From: Telluria sp042683405
Lineage (GTDB): Bacteria > Pseudomonadota > Gammaproteobacteria > Burkholderiales > Burkholderiaceae_D
Assembly (NCBI RefSeq): GCF_042683405.1
Contig: NZ_JBHUJS010000001.1
Span: forward strand, 372,001 to 436,000
Reading direction: 5' to 3'
Length of the DNA: 64,000 bases
The notes beneath the pieces are model-generated. The model ran no database searches. It was not told the origin of the DNA and saw only the letters and a program-made list of their open reading frames with translations. Below, piece after piece: positions 35,328-43,598 of the stretch. The position numbers and the translations under genes were made by a program. The stretch's first letter is position 1. Every line of letters begins with the position of its first letter.

Positions 35328-35799
35328 ACGCGGCCGACAGGCTGGGTCCCGCACTCTCTGTCGGCGCAGTGCCGGCGTTGCGACCATCGAATTTGCCATC
35401 ATTGCCGTGGTGGCGATCGTGATCATGCAATTCTGCTGGTGGGCAGGCCGCGCTTACTGGCAACGCAGCCTACTGGAGGCCGCGGCACGAGATGCGGCGC
35501 GCCTGATCGCTAGCACGCCCCCGGGCGAGCTGACCTCGTCAAGCCAGTTTAATACAGCGATCGCGAATGCCAATGCCTTGGTCGAGGCAGCAGTTCAAGA
35601 GAGCGGCATCGACTTCGCAGGACTGGATATTGCCTGCGACGGCAGCATAGTCTGTAACTCCGCCGTTGGCCTGAGGGTCATTCGCCTGGAGGCTGAGGCC
35701 TTGTTGCCGGAAACCGTGTTCCCTGCGCTTGGCGGGGACGGCCTGGCTGTGACCGTTAGTGTGGAGGTGCCGTATGACGGCCGCTTCGCGTTTCATTAG
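35302..35799 (+). CDS. TadE-like pseudopilin, copy 2 (tandem duplicate)
   Basis: The start at 35302 (MTAASRSSRRGRQAGSRTLC) is set by GGAGG at 35291-35295 inside the end of copy 1. The 165-aa protein repeats copy 1: RSAGVATIEFAIIAVVAIV, FCWWAGRAYWQRSLLEAAARD, VGLRVIRLEAEALLPETVFP, VSVEVPYDGRFAFH. Substitutions are concentrated in the hydrophobic helix and the centre, while GLRVIRLEAEALLPETVFP is unchanged. Both copies look intact, so they may be distinct minor pilins or dosage copies. Confidence 0.83.
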   Translation: MTAASRSSRRGRQAGSRTLCRRSAGVATIEFAIIAVVAIVIMQFCWWAGRAYWQRSLLEAAARDAARLIASTPPGELTSSSQFNTAIANANALVEAAVQESGIDFAGLDIACDGSIVCNSAVGLRVIRLEAEALLPETVFPALGGDGLAVTVSVEVPYDGRFAFH

Positions 35800-36334
35800 G
35801 CGCCAGCACGCCGGCGCGGTAGCGATCGAGCTTGCCGGCCTGATGGTCCTGTTCTGCATGATGGTGTTCGGGATCCTGGAAGTGGCGCGCATGCTGTTCC
35901 TCTGGAACACGATGTCGGCGGTGACGCGCCGTGGCGCCGCGGCGGTGGCGGCGGCCGCGCCCGGCGCCGACCACAGCGCAGCGCTCAACCAGGCTGCCTT
36001 AGGCGGCGTGCCGCTGACGTCGCCCACGGTCGATGGCAGCTATCTCCAGGTCACCTACCTCAACGCTGCCCGGGAACCGGTCGCCACGCCGCCGGTATGC
36101 CCTTCCGACAACGTGGTGACCTGCATGACGAATCCCGGCGACGCGAGCTGTGTGCGCTATGTCAGGGTGCGCTTGTGCCAGCCCGGCGGCGGCGACACCT
36201 GCGATCCGGTTCCGGTGACGCCGCTGGCCGGCGTCACCAGCCTGTTATTCGGTAACACCACCTTGTACTTCCCAACTTTCCAGACGGTGACCCCAGTGGG
36301 TGCGCTCGGCTACCAGCCGGGCGGCTGCCCATGA
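35774..36334 (+). CDS. TadE-like pseudopilin, third member
   Basis: The 186-aa protein (start 35774, MTAASRFIRRQHAGAVAIE) has the TadE motif HAGAVAIELAGLMVLFCMMVFGILEVARM and then a larger exported domain with six cysteines (VCPSDNVVTCMTNPGDASC, RVRLCQPGGGDTCDPV, GGCP at the end). Its ribosome site and first codons are the same junction sequence as copy 2, so the duplication unit carried the start signal. It is more divergent than copies 1 and 2. Confidence 0.83.
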   Translation: MTAASRFIRRQHAGAVAIELAGLMVLFCMMVFGILEVARMLFLWNTMSAVTRRGAAAVAAAAPGADHSAALNQAALGGVPLTSPTVDGSYLQVTYLNAAREPVATPPVCPSDNVVTCMTNPGDASCVRYVRVRLCQPGGGDTCDPVPVTPLAGVTSLLFGNTTLYFPTFQTVTPVGALGYQPGGCP

Positions 36335-36346
36335 CATGAGGAGTGG

Positions 36347-37531
36347 ATGATGAAAGGCCTTGTCATTTCGCGCGATTCGCAGCTCTGCGCGGAAATCGCC
36401 ACCCAGGGCAGCGCGCGCGTGCCCCCCCTCGATATCGGCGCGACCCGGTCGAGCTTGCGCGACGCGCTCGAGCAGATACCAAGCGGCGGCACCGGACTGG
36501 TCATCATCGACGCCAGCGTCAGCGACCTGGGCGAACCGGACAGCCTGGAACGCCTGTGCAAGCAATATGCGCCCGCCTGCTTCATGCTGGTCACGCGCGA
36601 GCAGCAGCAGGACCTCCTGATCCGCGCGATGCGTGCGGGCGTGCGCGAGGTGCTGCAGCTGCCGCTGGTGCACCGCGCCTTCCATGAGGCGCTCGACCGT
36701 TTGTCCGAGGCCGGCCGCATGTCCAGCCTGCGCGAGGGGAAGGTGCTGTCCTTCATCTCGTGCAAGGGCGGCAGCGGGACCACCTTCATTTCGACCAACT
36801 TCGGCTACGCGCTGGCGACGCTGGCGCAGAAGAAGGTGATGCTGATCGACCTGAACGGCCAGTTCGGCGACGCCACGCTGTACGTCTCGGACCAGAAGGC
36901 CGCGATGACGCTGTCGGATGTGTGCTCGCAGATCTCGCGCATCGACGGCGCCTTCCTGGATTCCTGCCTGGTGCACGTGTCGAACGGCTACGGCATCCTG
37001 GCCGCGGCCGACGACCAGTCCCAGTCGTCCGCGCTCAAGCCCGAGCACATGGACACGGTGCTGCGGGTCGCACGGCAGCACTACGACTACATCCTGCTCG
37101 ACGTGGGACGGCAGATCGACGCACTATCCCTGCGCGCACTCGACAACGCCGACGAAACCTATCCGGTGCTGCAACTGGCGCTGCCGGACATGCGCGACGG
37201 GCGCCGGCTGATCGACATCTTCCGCTCGCTCGGCTATCCGGCGGAACGCACCCACCTGATCGTCAACCGCTACGAGAAGGGCGGACGGCTGCGCCTGGAC
37301 GACATGCAGAAGGCTGTGGGTGCGGAAGTCCTGCACACCGTTCCCAACGATTACGCAGTAGTGATCGACTCCATCAACCAGGGCGTGCCAGTGCTGCAGC
37401 TGGCCCGCAGCAGCGCCGCCGCGCGCAGCCTGGCCGAGCTGGTGGAAACGGTAACGGCACGACCGGTGGCGCAGGAGCAGCGCGGCCTGCTGGGTCGCCT
37501 GTTCGGCCGTGTGGCCGCGATCAACGAATAG
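36347..37531 (+). CDS. tadZ: Tad pilus localisation ATPase TadZ/CpaE
   Basis: The 394-aa protein has an N-terminal receiver-like domain (LVIIDASVSDLGEPDSLE, ACFMLVTREQQQDLLIRAMRAG) without clear phosphorylation chemistry, and a ParA/MinD-like domain from about 125 (VLSFISCKGGSGTTFISTNF, VMLIDLNGQFGDATLYVSD, YDYILLDVGRQIDAL). The deviant Walker A is KGGSGTT rather than KGGxGKT, as in CpaE. It localises the pilus machine to the pole or septum. The first two codons are both ATG. A GAGGAGTGG site precedes them. Confidence 0.9.
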   Translation: MMKGLVISRDSQLCAEIATQGSARVPPLDIGATRSSLRDALEQIPSGGTGLVIIDASVSDLGEPDSLERLCKQYAPACFMLVTREQQQDLLIRAMRAGVREVLQLPLVHRAFHEALDRLSEAGRMSSLREGKVLSFISCKGGSGTTFISTNFGYALATLAQKKVMLIDLNGQFGDATLYVSDQKAAMTLSDVCSQISRIDGAFLDSCLVHVSNGYGILAAADDQSQSSALKPEHMDTVLRVARQHYDYILLDVGRQIDALSLRALDNADETYPVLQLALPDMRDGRRLIDIFRSLGYPAERTHLIVNRYEKGGRLRLDDMQKAVGAEVLHTVPNDYAVVIDSINQGVPVLQLARSSAAARSLAELVETVTARPVAQEQRGLLGRLFGRVAAINE

Positions 37532-37546
37532 CCGGCGGAGGCCACC

Positions 37547-38893
37547 ATGACCATACGCGAACGGCTGGCAGTGCGCGACGAAGTGCGGGCGCCGCTGCAC
37601 GTGCCGCAGGACACCGTCAACCTGGCCTACCAGGAGCTGAAGAAGACGATGCACCAGCTGATCCTGGACCGCATCGACCTGGAACGCCTGAGGCGGCTCA
37701 CCAGCGAGCAGTTCAAGCACGAGCTGGCGCTGCTGGTCGGGCGCATCATCGAGGAAGAGCGCATCGTCCTGAACCAGCACGAGCGGCACAACCTGGTGCT
37801 CGACATCCAGCACGAGATGCTCGGCTTCGGCCCGCTCGAGCCGCTGTTGTCCGATCCGACCGTGTCCGACATCCTGGTGAACACCTATTCCAAGGTGTAC
37901 GTGGAGCGGCGCGGCCAGCTCGAACTGACCGACATCTCGTTCCACGACAACGCGCACCTCATGAAGATCATCGAGAAGATCGTCTCGCGCGTGGGCCGCC
38001 GCGTCGACGAAGCCAGCCCGATGGTGGACGCGCGCCTGCCGGACGGTTCGCGCGTGAATGCGATCATCCCGCCGCTGGCCGTGGACGGGCCGCTGCTCTC
38101 GATCCGCCGCTTTTCCGCCGTTCCCCTGACCACCGAGGACCTGCTCGGCTTCAAGAGCCTGTCGCCGCCGATGGTGCAGGTGCTGTCGGCACTGGGGCGC
38201 GCCAAGGTCAACATCCTGATCTCGGGCGGCACCGGCAGCGGCAAGACCACGCTGCTCAACCTGATCTCGGGATACATCTCGGCCTCGGAACGGATCGTCA
38301 CCATCGAGGACGCGGCTGAGCTGCAGCTGCGCCAGCCGCACGTGGTCAGGCTGGAGACGCGCCCGCCCAACATCGAGGGCAAGGGCGAGGTCACGCAGCG
38401 CGCACTGGTGCGAAACGCCCTGCGCATGCGTCCCGATCGCATCATCCTGGGCGAGGTGCGCGGCGCCGAGTCACTCGACATGCTGCAGGCGATGAACACC
38501 GGCCACGAGGGATCGCTCGCCACCATCCACTCCAACACTCCGCGCGACGCGCTGTCGCGGCTGGAGAACATGGTCAGCATGTCCGGCGTGAACCTGACCA
38601 TCCGCGCCACGCGCCAGCAGATCTGTTCCGCCATCACCGTGGTGGTGCAGGTGGCGCGCCTGATCGACGGCTGCCGCAAGCTGGTCAGCCTGCAGGAGAT
38701 CACCGGCATGGAAGGGGAGATCATCACCATGCAGGAGATCTTCAAGTTCGAACAGAGCGGCATGGATGCCAACGGCCGCGTCAAGGGGCATTTCTGCGCC
38801 ACCGGCGTGCGTCCGCGCTTCGCCGAACGCCTGCGCCTGTTCGGGGTGCCGGTTCCCGACGATGTGTTCGATCCGATGAGGGTGTACGAATAA
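37547..38893 (+). CDS. tadA: Tad pilus assembly ATPase TadA/CpaF
   Basis: The 448-aa VirB11/PulE-family ATPase contains LVLDIQHEMLGFGPLEPLLSD, SDILVNTYSKVYVERRGQL, MVDARLPDGSRVNAIIPPLA, Walker A ISGGTGSGKTTLLNLISGY, IVTIEDAAELQLRQPHVVRLE and the Asp/His-box segment ILGEVRGAESLDMLQAMNTGHEGSLATIHSNTP. It powers pilin assembly, and in some systems retraction, at the inner membrane. The TAA stop shares one base with the tadB start (TAATG). Confidence 0.95.
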   Translation: MTIRERLAVRDEVRAPLHVPQDTVNLAYQELKKTMHQLILDRIDLERLRRLTSEQFKHELALLVGRIIEEERIVLNQHERHNLVLDIQHEMLGFGPLEPLLSDPTVSDILVNTYSKVYVERRGQLELTDISFHDNAHLMKIIEKIVSRVGRRVDEASPMVDARLPDGSRVNAIIPPLAVDGPLLSIRRFSAVPLTTEDLLGFKSLSPPMVQVLSALGRAKVNILISGGTGSGKTTLLNLISGYISASERIVTIEDAAELQLRQPHVVRLETRPPNIEGKGEVTQRALVRNALRMRPDRIILGEVRGAESLDMLQAMNTGHEGSLATIHSNTPRDALSRLENMVSMSGVNLTIRATRQQICSAITVVVQVARLIDGCRKLVSLQEITGMEGEIITMQEIFKFEQSGMDANGRVKGHFCATGVRPRFAERLRLFGVPVPDDVFDPMRVYE

Positions 38894-39870
38894 TGGACAA
38901 TCTCTTCTACATATTCGCCGTCCTGGTATTCGCCGCGGTAGTGCTGCTGCTGGAGGGAGCCTTTGTCTGGTGGACGGAACGCTACGGCGCCAGCGCGCGC
39001 CGCATTGGCATGCGCCTGCGCCTGATGTCCACCGGCACCGGCGCGGCCAGCGAGGACGTTTCGATCCTCAAGCAGCGGCGCTATGCAAACGGAGAGAGCC
39101 TGGACGAATTCCTGCATGCGCTGCCCGGCGCGGCCCGGGTCGACCGGCTGCTCGTCCAGGCCGGCCTGCCCTGGCTGGTGAGCCGCGCGCTCGGGTTGAC
39201 GGCCGGCGCGCTGCTGCTCGGCGTGGCGCTCGTGATGACCTTCCCGGTCCCGCTGCCGGCCGCGGCCTGCATCATTCTCATGCTCGCGTCGATCCCGTAC
39301 GGGATACTGGTCCGGGCGCGCACCAAGCGCATGAAGAAGATCGAAGAGCAGCTGCCGGAGGCGGCCGACTTCATCTCGCGGGCGCTGCGCGCGGGCCACT
39401 CGTTTGCCAACGTGCTGCAGATGGCCGGCACCGAGCTGCCCGAGCCGCTGGGCGTCGAGTTCCGCACTGCGCACGAGGAGATCCACTACGGCGTGCCGAT
39501 GACGGACGCGCTGCACAACCTGGCCGTGCGGGTGCCGCTGACCGACGTGCGCTACCTCGTGATCGCGGTCGTGATCCAGCGCGAGTCGGGCGGCAACCTG
39601 GCCGAGATCCTGGCCAGCATCAGTGCGATCATCCGGCAGCGCCTGCAGCTGCGGGCGCGCGTGCGCGTGCTGTCCGCGGAAGGGCGCCTGTCGGCCTGGG
39701 TCCTGTCGCTGATGCCGTTCGTGATCGTCGCCGCGATGTCGATCGTGAATCCCAAATACATCAGCGTGCTGTGGAACCACCCCAGCGGCGTGACGATCAT
39801 CTGGCTCGGGCTGACGATGATCCTGGTCGGTATCGCCTGGCTGCGCGGCGTGATCCACATCCGAGTCTAG
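38893..39870 (+). CDS. tadB: Tad inner-membrane platform protein TadB
   Basis: The 325-aa protein has an N-terminal helix (FYIFAVLVFAAVVLLLEGAF), two central helices (LGLTAGALLLGVALVMTFPV and neighbours), a T2SSF domain (QLPEAADFISRALRAGHSF, RVPLTDVRYLVIAVVIQRESGGNLAEILASI) and C-terminal helices (VLSLMPFVIVAAMSIV, TIIWLGLTMILVGIAWL). It forms the GspF-like platform with TadC. The start overlaps the tadA stop by one base. Confidence 0.93.
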   Translation: MDNLFYIFAVLVFAAVVLLLEGAFVWWTERYGASARRIGMRLRLMSTGTGAASEDVSILKQRRYANGESLDEFLHALPGAARVDRLLVQAGLPWLVSRALGLTAGALLLGVALVMTFPVPLPAAACIILMLASIPYGILVRARTKRMKKIEEQLPEAADFISRALRAGHSFANVLQMAGTELPEPLGVEFRTAHEEIHYGVPMTDALHNLAVRVPLTDVRYLVIAVVIQRESGGNLAEILASISAIIRQRLQLRARVRVLSAEGRLSAWVLSLMPFVIVAAMSIVNPKYISVLWNHPSGVTIIWLGLTMILVGIAWLRGVIHIRV

Positions 39871-39879
39871 GGGGCAGCC

Positions 39880-40809
39880 ATGGAATCACGCCAGATCGTC
39901 TTTCTCCTGATCGTGTTCGTGGTTGTGGGCGCGCTGGTGTTTGTCGCGCTGTCGCTGTTCTCGCCGCGCAGCCTGCAAGCCCGGCTGCGCAGGCTGACCG
40001 GCCACGACGAGCCTTCGCCGCTGGAAGGCGATGGCTGGGTCGACCGGGTGGCGCGGGTGGCAGAGCCTTTCACCAAGCTGTCGGTGCCCGAAGAAGGCTG
40101 GGAGAAATCCGCGCTGCGCACCCGCTTCATGAATGCCGGCTGGCGCAAGCGCGGCGCGCCGATCCTGTTCCTGGCCGCCAAATCGGTGCTGGCGCTAGCG
40201 CTGCCGCTGCTGGCCGCGCTGGTCCTGCTGGTAACGCAGCCGTCGCTGGCGGGCGAGCGCTACCTCGTCATCCTGCTGACCTGCACGGCTGCGGGCTATT
40301 ACATCCCCAACCTGGTGCTGCGGCGGGTGGCGGCGCGGCGCCAGCGCGAGATCTTCGAGACCATCCCCGACGCGCTCGACCTGCTGACCGTGTGCGTGGA
40401 GGCCGGCATGAGCCTGGAGCGCGCGCTGGTGAAAGTCGCGTCCGAAATCCATATCAAGAGCGTCACGCTGGCGCAGGAACTGCAGCTGGTGCTGATGGAA
40501 ATGCGCGCCGGCTTCACCAAGGAGAAGGCGCTGCGCAACCTGGCCCTGCGCAGCGGCGTGGAGGACGTCGATTCGCTCGTGGCGATGCTGATCCAGTCGG
40601 AGCGCTTCGGCACCAGCATGGGCGACTCTCTGCGCGTGCACTCGGATAACCTGCGCGTGCGCCGCCGCATGGTGGCGGAGGAGGCCGCCGCCAAGATTGC
40701 GCTCAAGCTGCTGTTCCCGCTGATCTTCTGCATCTTCCCGACCCTCATGATGGTCCTGCTCGGCCCTGCGGTCATCCAGGCCATGGCCATCTTTGCGAAA
40801 CCTGGATGA
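39880..40809 (+). CDS. tadC: Tad inner-membrane platform protein TadC
   Basis: The 309-aa T2SSF-domain protein has TM helices at the N-terminus (IVFLLIVFVVVGALVFVALS), in the centre (SVLALALPLLAALVLLVTQP, YLVILLTCTAAGYYIPNLVL) and at the C-terminus (LLFPLIFCIFPTLMMVLLGP). The cytoplasmic T2SSF part has IPDALDLLTVCVEAGMSLERAL and LRSGVEDVDSLVAMLIQSERFGTSM. It pairs with TadB. It starts 9 bases after tadB. Confidence 0.92.
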   Translation: MESRQIVFLLIVFVVVGALVFVALSLFSPRSLQARLRRLTGHDEPSPLEGDGWVDRVARVAEPFTKLSVPEEGWEKSALRTRFMNAGWRKRGAPILFLAAKSVLALALPLLAALVLLVTQPSLAGERYLVILLTCTAAGYYIPNLVLRRVAARRQREIFETIPDALDLLTVCVEAGMSLERALVKVASEIHIKSVTLAQELQLVLMEMRAGFTKEKALRNLALRSGVEDVDSLVAMLIQSERFGTSMGDSLRVHSDNLRVRRRMVAEEAAAKIALKLLFPLIFCIFPTLMMVLLGPAVIQAMAIFAKPG

Positions 40810-40823
40810 CCACGGAGCCCGAC

Positions 40824-41957
40824 ATGAGCACGACGATGAAACGCATCTCCGCCGCCTGCGCCAGCGCGTTGTTGCTGGCCTGCGCCAATACGCCGGACGA
40901 CAGGCCGGCGCGCATTCCCGAGCTGGCGGACGATTCTCCTTCCGCGCGCAACCTTATCGCCACCCAGCTGGCCGAAAAGGCCGATTACGCCGGCGCGATC
41001 CGGATCTGGCGCACGCTGACGGCTACGCAGACAGGGCCGGAGGCGGCCTACCTCTACCGCAATCTCGGCTACGCGTTGTTCCTCAACGGCGAATATGAAG
41101 CCTCGCTCGCTTCGCTGGAGAAGGCCTGCCTGCTCGATCCGCTCAATCCGCGCGGCTGGATGCACCTGGGCAGCGCGCTGCGCAAGCTTGGCAAGCACGC
41201 GCGCGCCGAGATGATGTTCCGGCAAGCCGCCACGCTGGAACGCCACGAATTTACTGTCGACTACGCGCTGGCCAGGGGCTCGCGCGTGCCAGCCATTGTC
41301 AGTGCCGTCGAGGCGCCTGCGCGTCCGAAAGATGACTGGGCCGCGCGTGTGCTGGACGCAAGCGGCGGCGTGATCGACCTGCGCACCATCACTGCACAGC
41401 CGCAGCTGGTGGAAGGAGAGCCCCAGGCCGTCGTGGCGCCGCTGCCGGCAGAGCCGGTCCGTATCGCGCAGGCGCCCGACGGGTATGCGGAGGAGGCGCC
41501 GCCGCAAGTCGTGACCGCGCCGGTGGACTTGCCTTCCACGGTGGAGAGCGCGGTGGAATCCGCGCAAGCGCTGGTGCGGCTGGAGGTTCGCAACGGGAAT
41601 GGCGTGCGCGGCATGGCCGCAGCGACTGCCCGAAAGCTCGCCAGCGACAAGCTGCGCGTGGTGAGGCTGACCAACGAAAAAGGATTCAATGTCGATCGCA
41701 CCCGGATCGAGTACGTGAGCGGATTCCAGGATGCCGCGTCAAAGCTGGCGCAACGTTTCGGCGCTGCAACGATGGTACAGGTGGATCAGTGCTGGAAGGC
41801 CGACATGCGGCTGGTGATCGGCAAGGATCAGGTGAGTACGCGTCCTGCGGTGGTGGCCTCCGCCGCGGCTGCAAAGCTGCAAGGCGCGGCGAAGGGGAGG
41901 GAATCGGCAGCGGCCGGGAAGGCCGTGCGGCCGGCTGCCCCGGGTGCGCGGGGCTGA
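40824..41957 (+). CDS. tadD: TadD-like TPR lipoprotein with LytR_C domain
   Basis: I chose ATG 40824 because GGAG (40814-40817) is well placed; an ATG at 40806 overlaps tadC. The 377-aa protein has a signal with a possible lipobox LLAC, TPR repeats (TGPEAAYLYRNLGYALFLNG, LGSALRKLGKHARAEMMFRQAA), a long Pro/Val linker and a C-terminal LytR_C-type domain (LVRLEVRNGNGVRGMAAATARKL, TRIEYVSGFQDAASKLAQRFG). TadD-type TPR lipoproteins help secretin assembly. Closing the tadZABC operon, it fits that role; the LytR_C module is an additional domain found in Tad-associated TPR proteins of this group. Confidence 0.82.
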   Translation: MSTTMKRISAACASALLLACANTPDDRPARIPELADDSPSARNLIATQLAEKADYAGAIRIWRTLTATQTGPEAAYLYRNLGYALFLNGEYEASLASLEKACLLDPLNPRGWMHLGSALRKLGKHARAEMMFRQAATLERHEFTVDYALARGSRVPAIVSAVEAPARPKDDWAARVLDASGGVIDLRTITAQPQLVEGEPQAVVAPLPAEPVRIAQAPDGYAEEAPPQVVTAPVDLPSTVESAVESAQALVRLEVRNGNGVRGMAAATARKLASDKLRVVRLTNEKGFNVDRTRIEYVSGFQDAASKLAQRFGAATMVQVDQCWKADMRLVIGKDQVSTRPAVVASAAAAKLQGAAKGRESAAAGKAVRPAAPGARG

Positions 41958-41971
41958 AGCCGGCCTGTCGT

Positions 41972-42733
41972 TCAGTTCCAGCTCACCGAGCCCATGCCGT
42001 GGTCGTTGGTGGTGCGCTGTGCGGGCTTGCCGTACACGGTTGCCGAACCCATTCCCGACAGGTTCACGTTGGCCGAATGCTTTGCGTAGACGGTTGCGCC
42101 ACCCAATCCGCTCATATCGACGTCGACCGAATCCGCATACAACTCCTTGGCATCCAGGCCGCCCAGGCCGCCGAGCGATGCGCGCAGCACCTTGGCCTTG
42201 CCGCTGATGCTGATCTTGCCGGCGCCTGCGAGCGACAGGTCGACTTCCTCGCTGGCGCCCGATTCGATCTTCATGCTGCCCACGCCGCCCAGGCGGACCT
42301 TCACGAACTTGTAGTTGCTGTTCATGTTGATCGAGCCGGCGCCTTCCTGTACCAGCGAGATCCTGTTGCCGGAGAAGCCCGTGAGCGTGGATGCGCCCAC
42401 GCCGGTGGAGGTCAGCTCGCTCAGTTGCGGAACCGTGAGGTGCACCTTGACCGAGCCGTTGTCGCGGCCCCAGCTGAAGGTGCTCTTGTCCATATCGATG
42501 ACCAGCACGTCGCCTTTCTGCGAGGTGGTGACGCGCGACACCAGGCGCTTGTCGCCGGACAGCGTGAGCGAGGCGGTCGGACCCTGCTTGACGATCAGCT
42601 CGATTACGCCGCCAAGCTCGATGCGGGAGACGCGGCCGTCGACGGGACGGGTTTCGCTCACCTGCTGAGCGAGGGCGGCGCCGCTGGCGCACAAGGCGGT
42701 GGCGATGACTGCTGCCTGGAAGAGTCGGGTCAT
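41972..42733 (-). CDS. DUF2807 (head GIN-type) secreted protein
   Basis: The 253-aa protein has a signal peptide (MTRLFQAAVIATALCASGAALAQ, given here as its end GAALAQ) and a DUF2807 right-handed beta-helix-like body with many short repeats (GVGASTLTGFSGNRISLVQEG, SMKIESGASEEVDLSLAGAG, KISISGKAKVLRASLGGLGG). It is probably periplasmic or surface-exposed; its biochemical role is unknown. It converges on the Tad operon end and is followed upstream by two tandem small peptides in the same direction. Confidence 0.85.
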   Translation of the reverse strand: MTRLFQAAVIATALCASGAALAQQVSETRPVDGRVSRIELGGVIELIVKQGPTASLTLSGDKRLVSRVTTSQKGDVLVIDMDKSTFSWGRDNGSVKVHLTVPQLSELTSTGVGASTLTGFSGNRISLVQEGAGSINMNSNYKFVKVRLGGVGSMKIESGASEEVDLSLAGAGKISISGKAKVLRASLGGLGGLDAKELYADSVDVDMSGLGGATVYAKHSANVNLSGMGSATVYGKPAQRTTNDHGMGSVSWN

Positions 42734-42771
42734 GGTTGTGTTCTCCGTGTTTCGTATTGTGGTTGGCGAAC

Positions 42772-42972
42772 TTATGCGCCGACCGCTTTTTGTGCGGCGG
42801 TCAGGCGTTTGGCGGTGACCGTCACGACGGCGATTCCGGCATCGTTGACGGTGTAAGTGGCGACCGAAGCATTGACTGATTTCGCATTGATGGCTGCCGT
42901 CGCGATGCCTTGTGCCACCAGGGTGCCCAGGACGAAAACGAAGATGAATTCCATGTTGCGTGCGATGTTCAT
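42772..42972 (-). CDS. 66-aa secreted/membrane peptide, copy 1
   Basis: The start MNIARNMEFIFVFVLGTLVA at 42972 is preceded by AAGGAGC-like signal (gctcctt on the plus strand). A hydrophobic segment (about 8-28) ends at TAAINA, and the mature tail is VTVTAKRLTAAQKAVGA. The neighbouring copy at 43257-43457 is almost identical, including upstream DNA. I do not recognise a function; families with the TVTAKRLTAAQKA tail recur in Oxalobacteraceae, from memory. Confidence 0.72.
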   Translation of the reverse strand: MNIARNMEFIFVFVLGTLVAQGIATAAINAKSVNASVATYTVNDAGIAVVTVTAKRLTAAQKAVGA

Positions 42973-43011
42973 GTCAGTGCTCCTTGTCGATAAATGCGTT
43001 GGGTTGAGTGA

Positions 43012-43037
43012 ACTATAAATAGGCCCGCCGATGTCAA
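43012..43037 (-). promoter_or_regulatory. Candidate promoter of small peptide copy 1
   Basis: On the minus strand, TTGACA (plus 43032-43037) precedes TATAGT (plus 43012-43017) with a 14-base spacer. The same layout is conserved in copy 2 although the spacer is short for sigma-70. The 27-bp block 43033-43059 upstream is identical in both copies. Confidence 0.4.
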
Positions 43038-43201
43038 CCATCGCATTGCGACGAGCTGCACGAATCGCGCGCTGAACTGCAGTTTTCGCCACATGAGGCC
43101 TGGTACGAATCGCCATTCCTTGCCGTCGCCATTGGAGGCGCCTCGGTGAATGCAGCTCAGCATGGGCCCGGACTGCGCTGGGACGACGGGTGACATGGAC
43201 G

Positions 43202-43232
43202 AAAAAAAGCCCAGCTGGGAAAGCTGGGCTTT
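43202..43232 (-). terminator. Terminator of small peptide copy 2
   Basis: AAAGCCCAGCT (43206-43216) and AGCTGGGCTTT (43222-43232) with seven A residues on the left form a hairpin-plus-U-tract terminator for leftward transcripts. It lies 24 bases after the copy 2 stop, so copy 1 needs its own promoter. Confidence 0.88.
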
Positions 43233-43256
43233 GGGGCAGTGTTGGAGATGCGCGGC

Positions 43257-43457
43257 TTAGGCGTCGACTGCTTTCTGGGCAGCAGTCAGGCGTTTGGCGG
43301 TAACCGTCACGACGGCGATGCCGGCGTCGTTGACGGTGTAAGTGGCGACCGAAGCGTTGACAGGTTTCGCGTTGATCGCTGCCGTCGCTACGCCCTGTGC
43401 GACCAGGGTGCCGAGTACGAGAACGAAGATGGCTTCCATGTTGCGTGCGATGTTCAT
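43257..43457 (-). CDS. 66-aa secreted/membrane peptide, copy 2 (tandem duplicate)
   Basis: MNIARNMEAIFVLVLGTLVA starts the 66-aa product, which differs from copy 1 at only a few positions (E/A F-to-I region, G28 vs I, K32P, V to D at the penultimate residue). The whole unit of about 485 bp, including upstream promoter-like sequence, is repeated. It has the same hydrophobic segment and RLTAAQKA tail. Its own terminator follows, so it is a separate transcript. No function is known to me. Confidence 0.72.
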   Translation of the reverse strand: MNIARNMEAIFVLVLGTLVAQGVATAAINAKPVNASVATYTVNDAGIAVVTVTAKRLTAAQKAVDA

Positions 43458-43495
43458 GTCAATGCTCCTTGTCGAAATGCGGTGGGGTTGATTGA

Positions 43496-43521
43496 ACTAT
43501 AGAGAGGTCCGTCCACGTCAA
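43496..43521 (-). promoter_or_regulatory. Candidate promoter of small peptide copy 2
   Basis: TTGACG (plus 43516-43521) and TATAGT (plus 43496-43501) are separated by 14 bases, as in copy 1. The 27-base block at 43517-43543 is identical to 43033-43059. Conservation of both elements and spacing, while the spacer sequence differs, supports function. Confidence 0.4.
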
Positions 43522-43598
43522 CCATCGCATTGCGACGAGCTGCGGATTTTGCGCGATGAAGTGCGTTTTACGCCGGTTGGAAGCGGCCGCGCCTGCCG

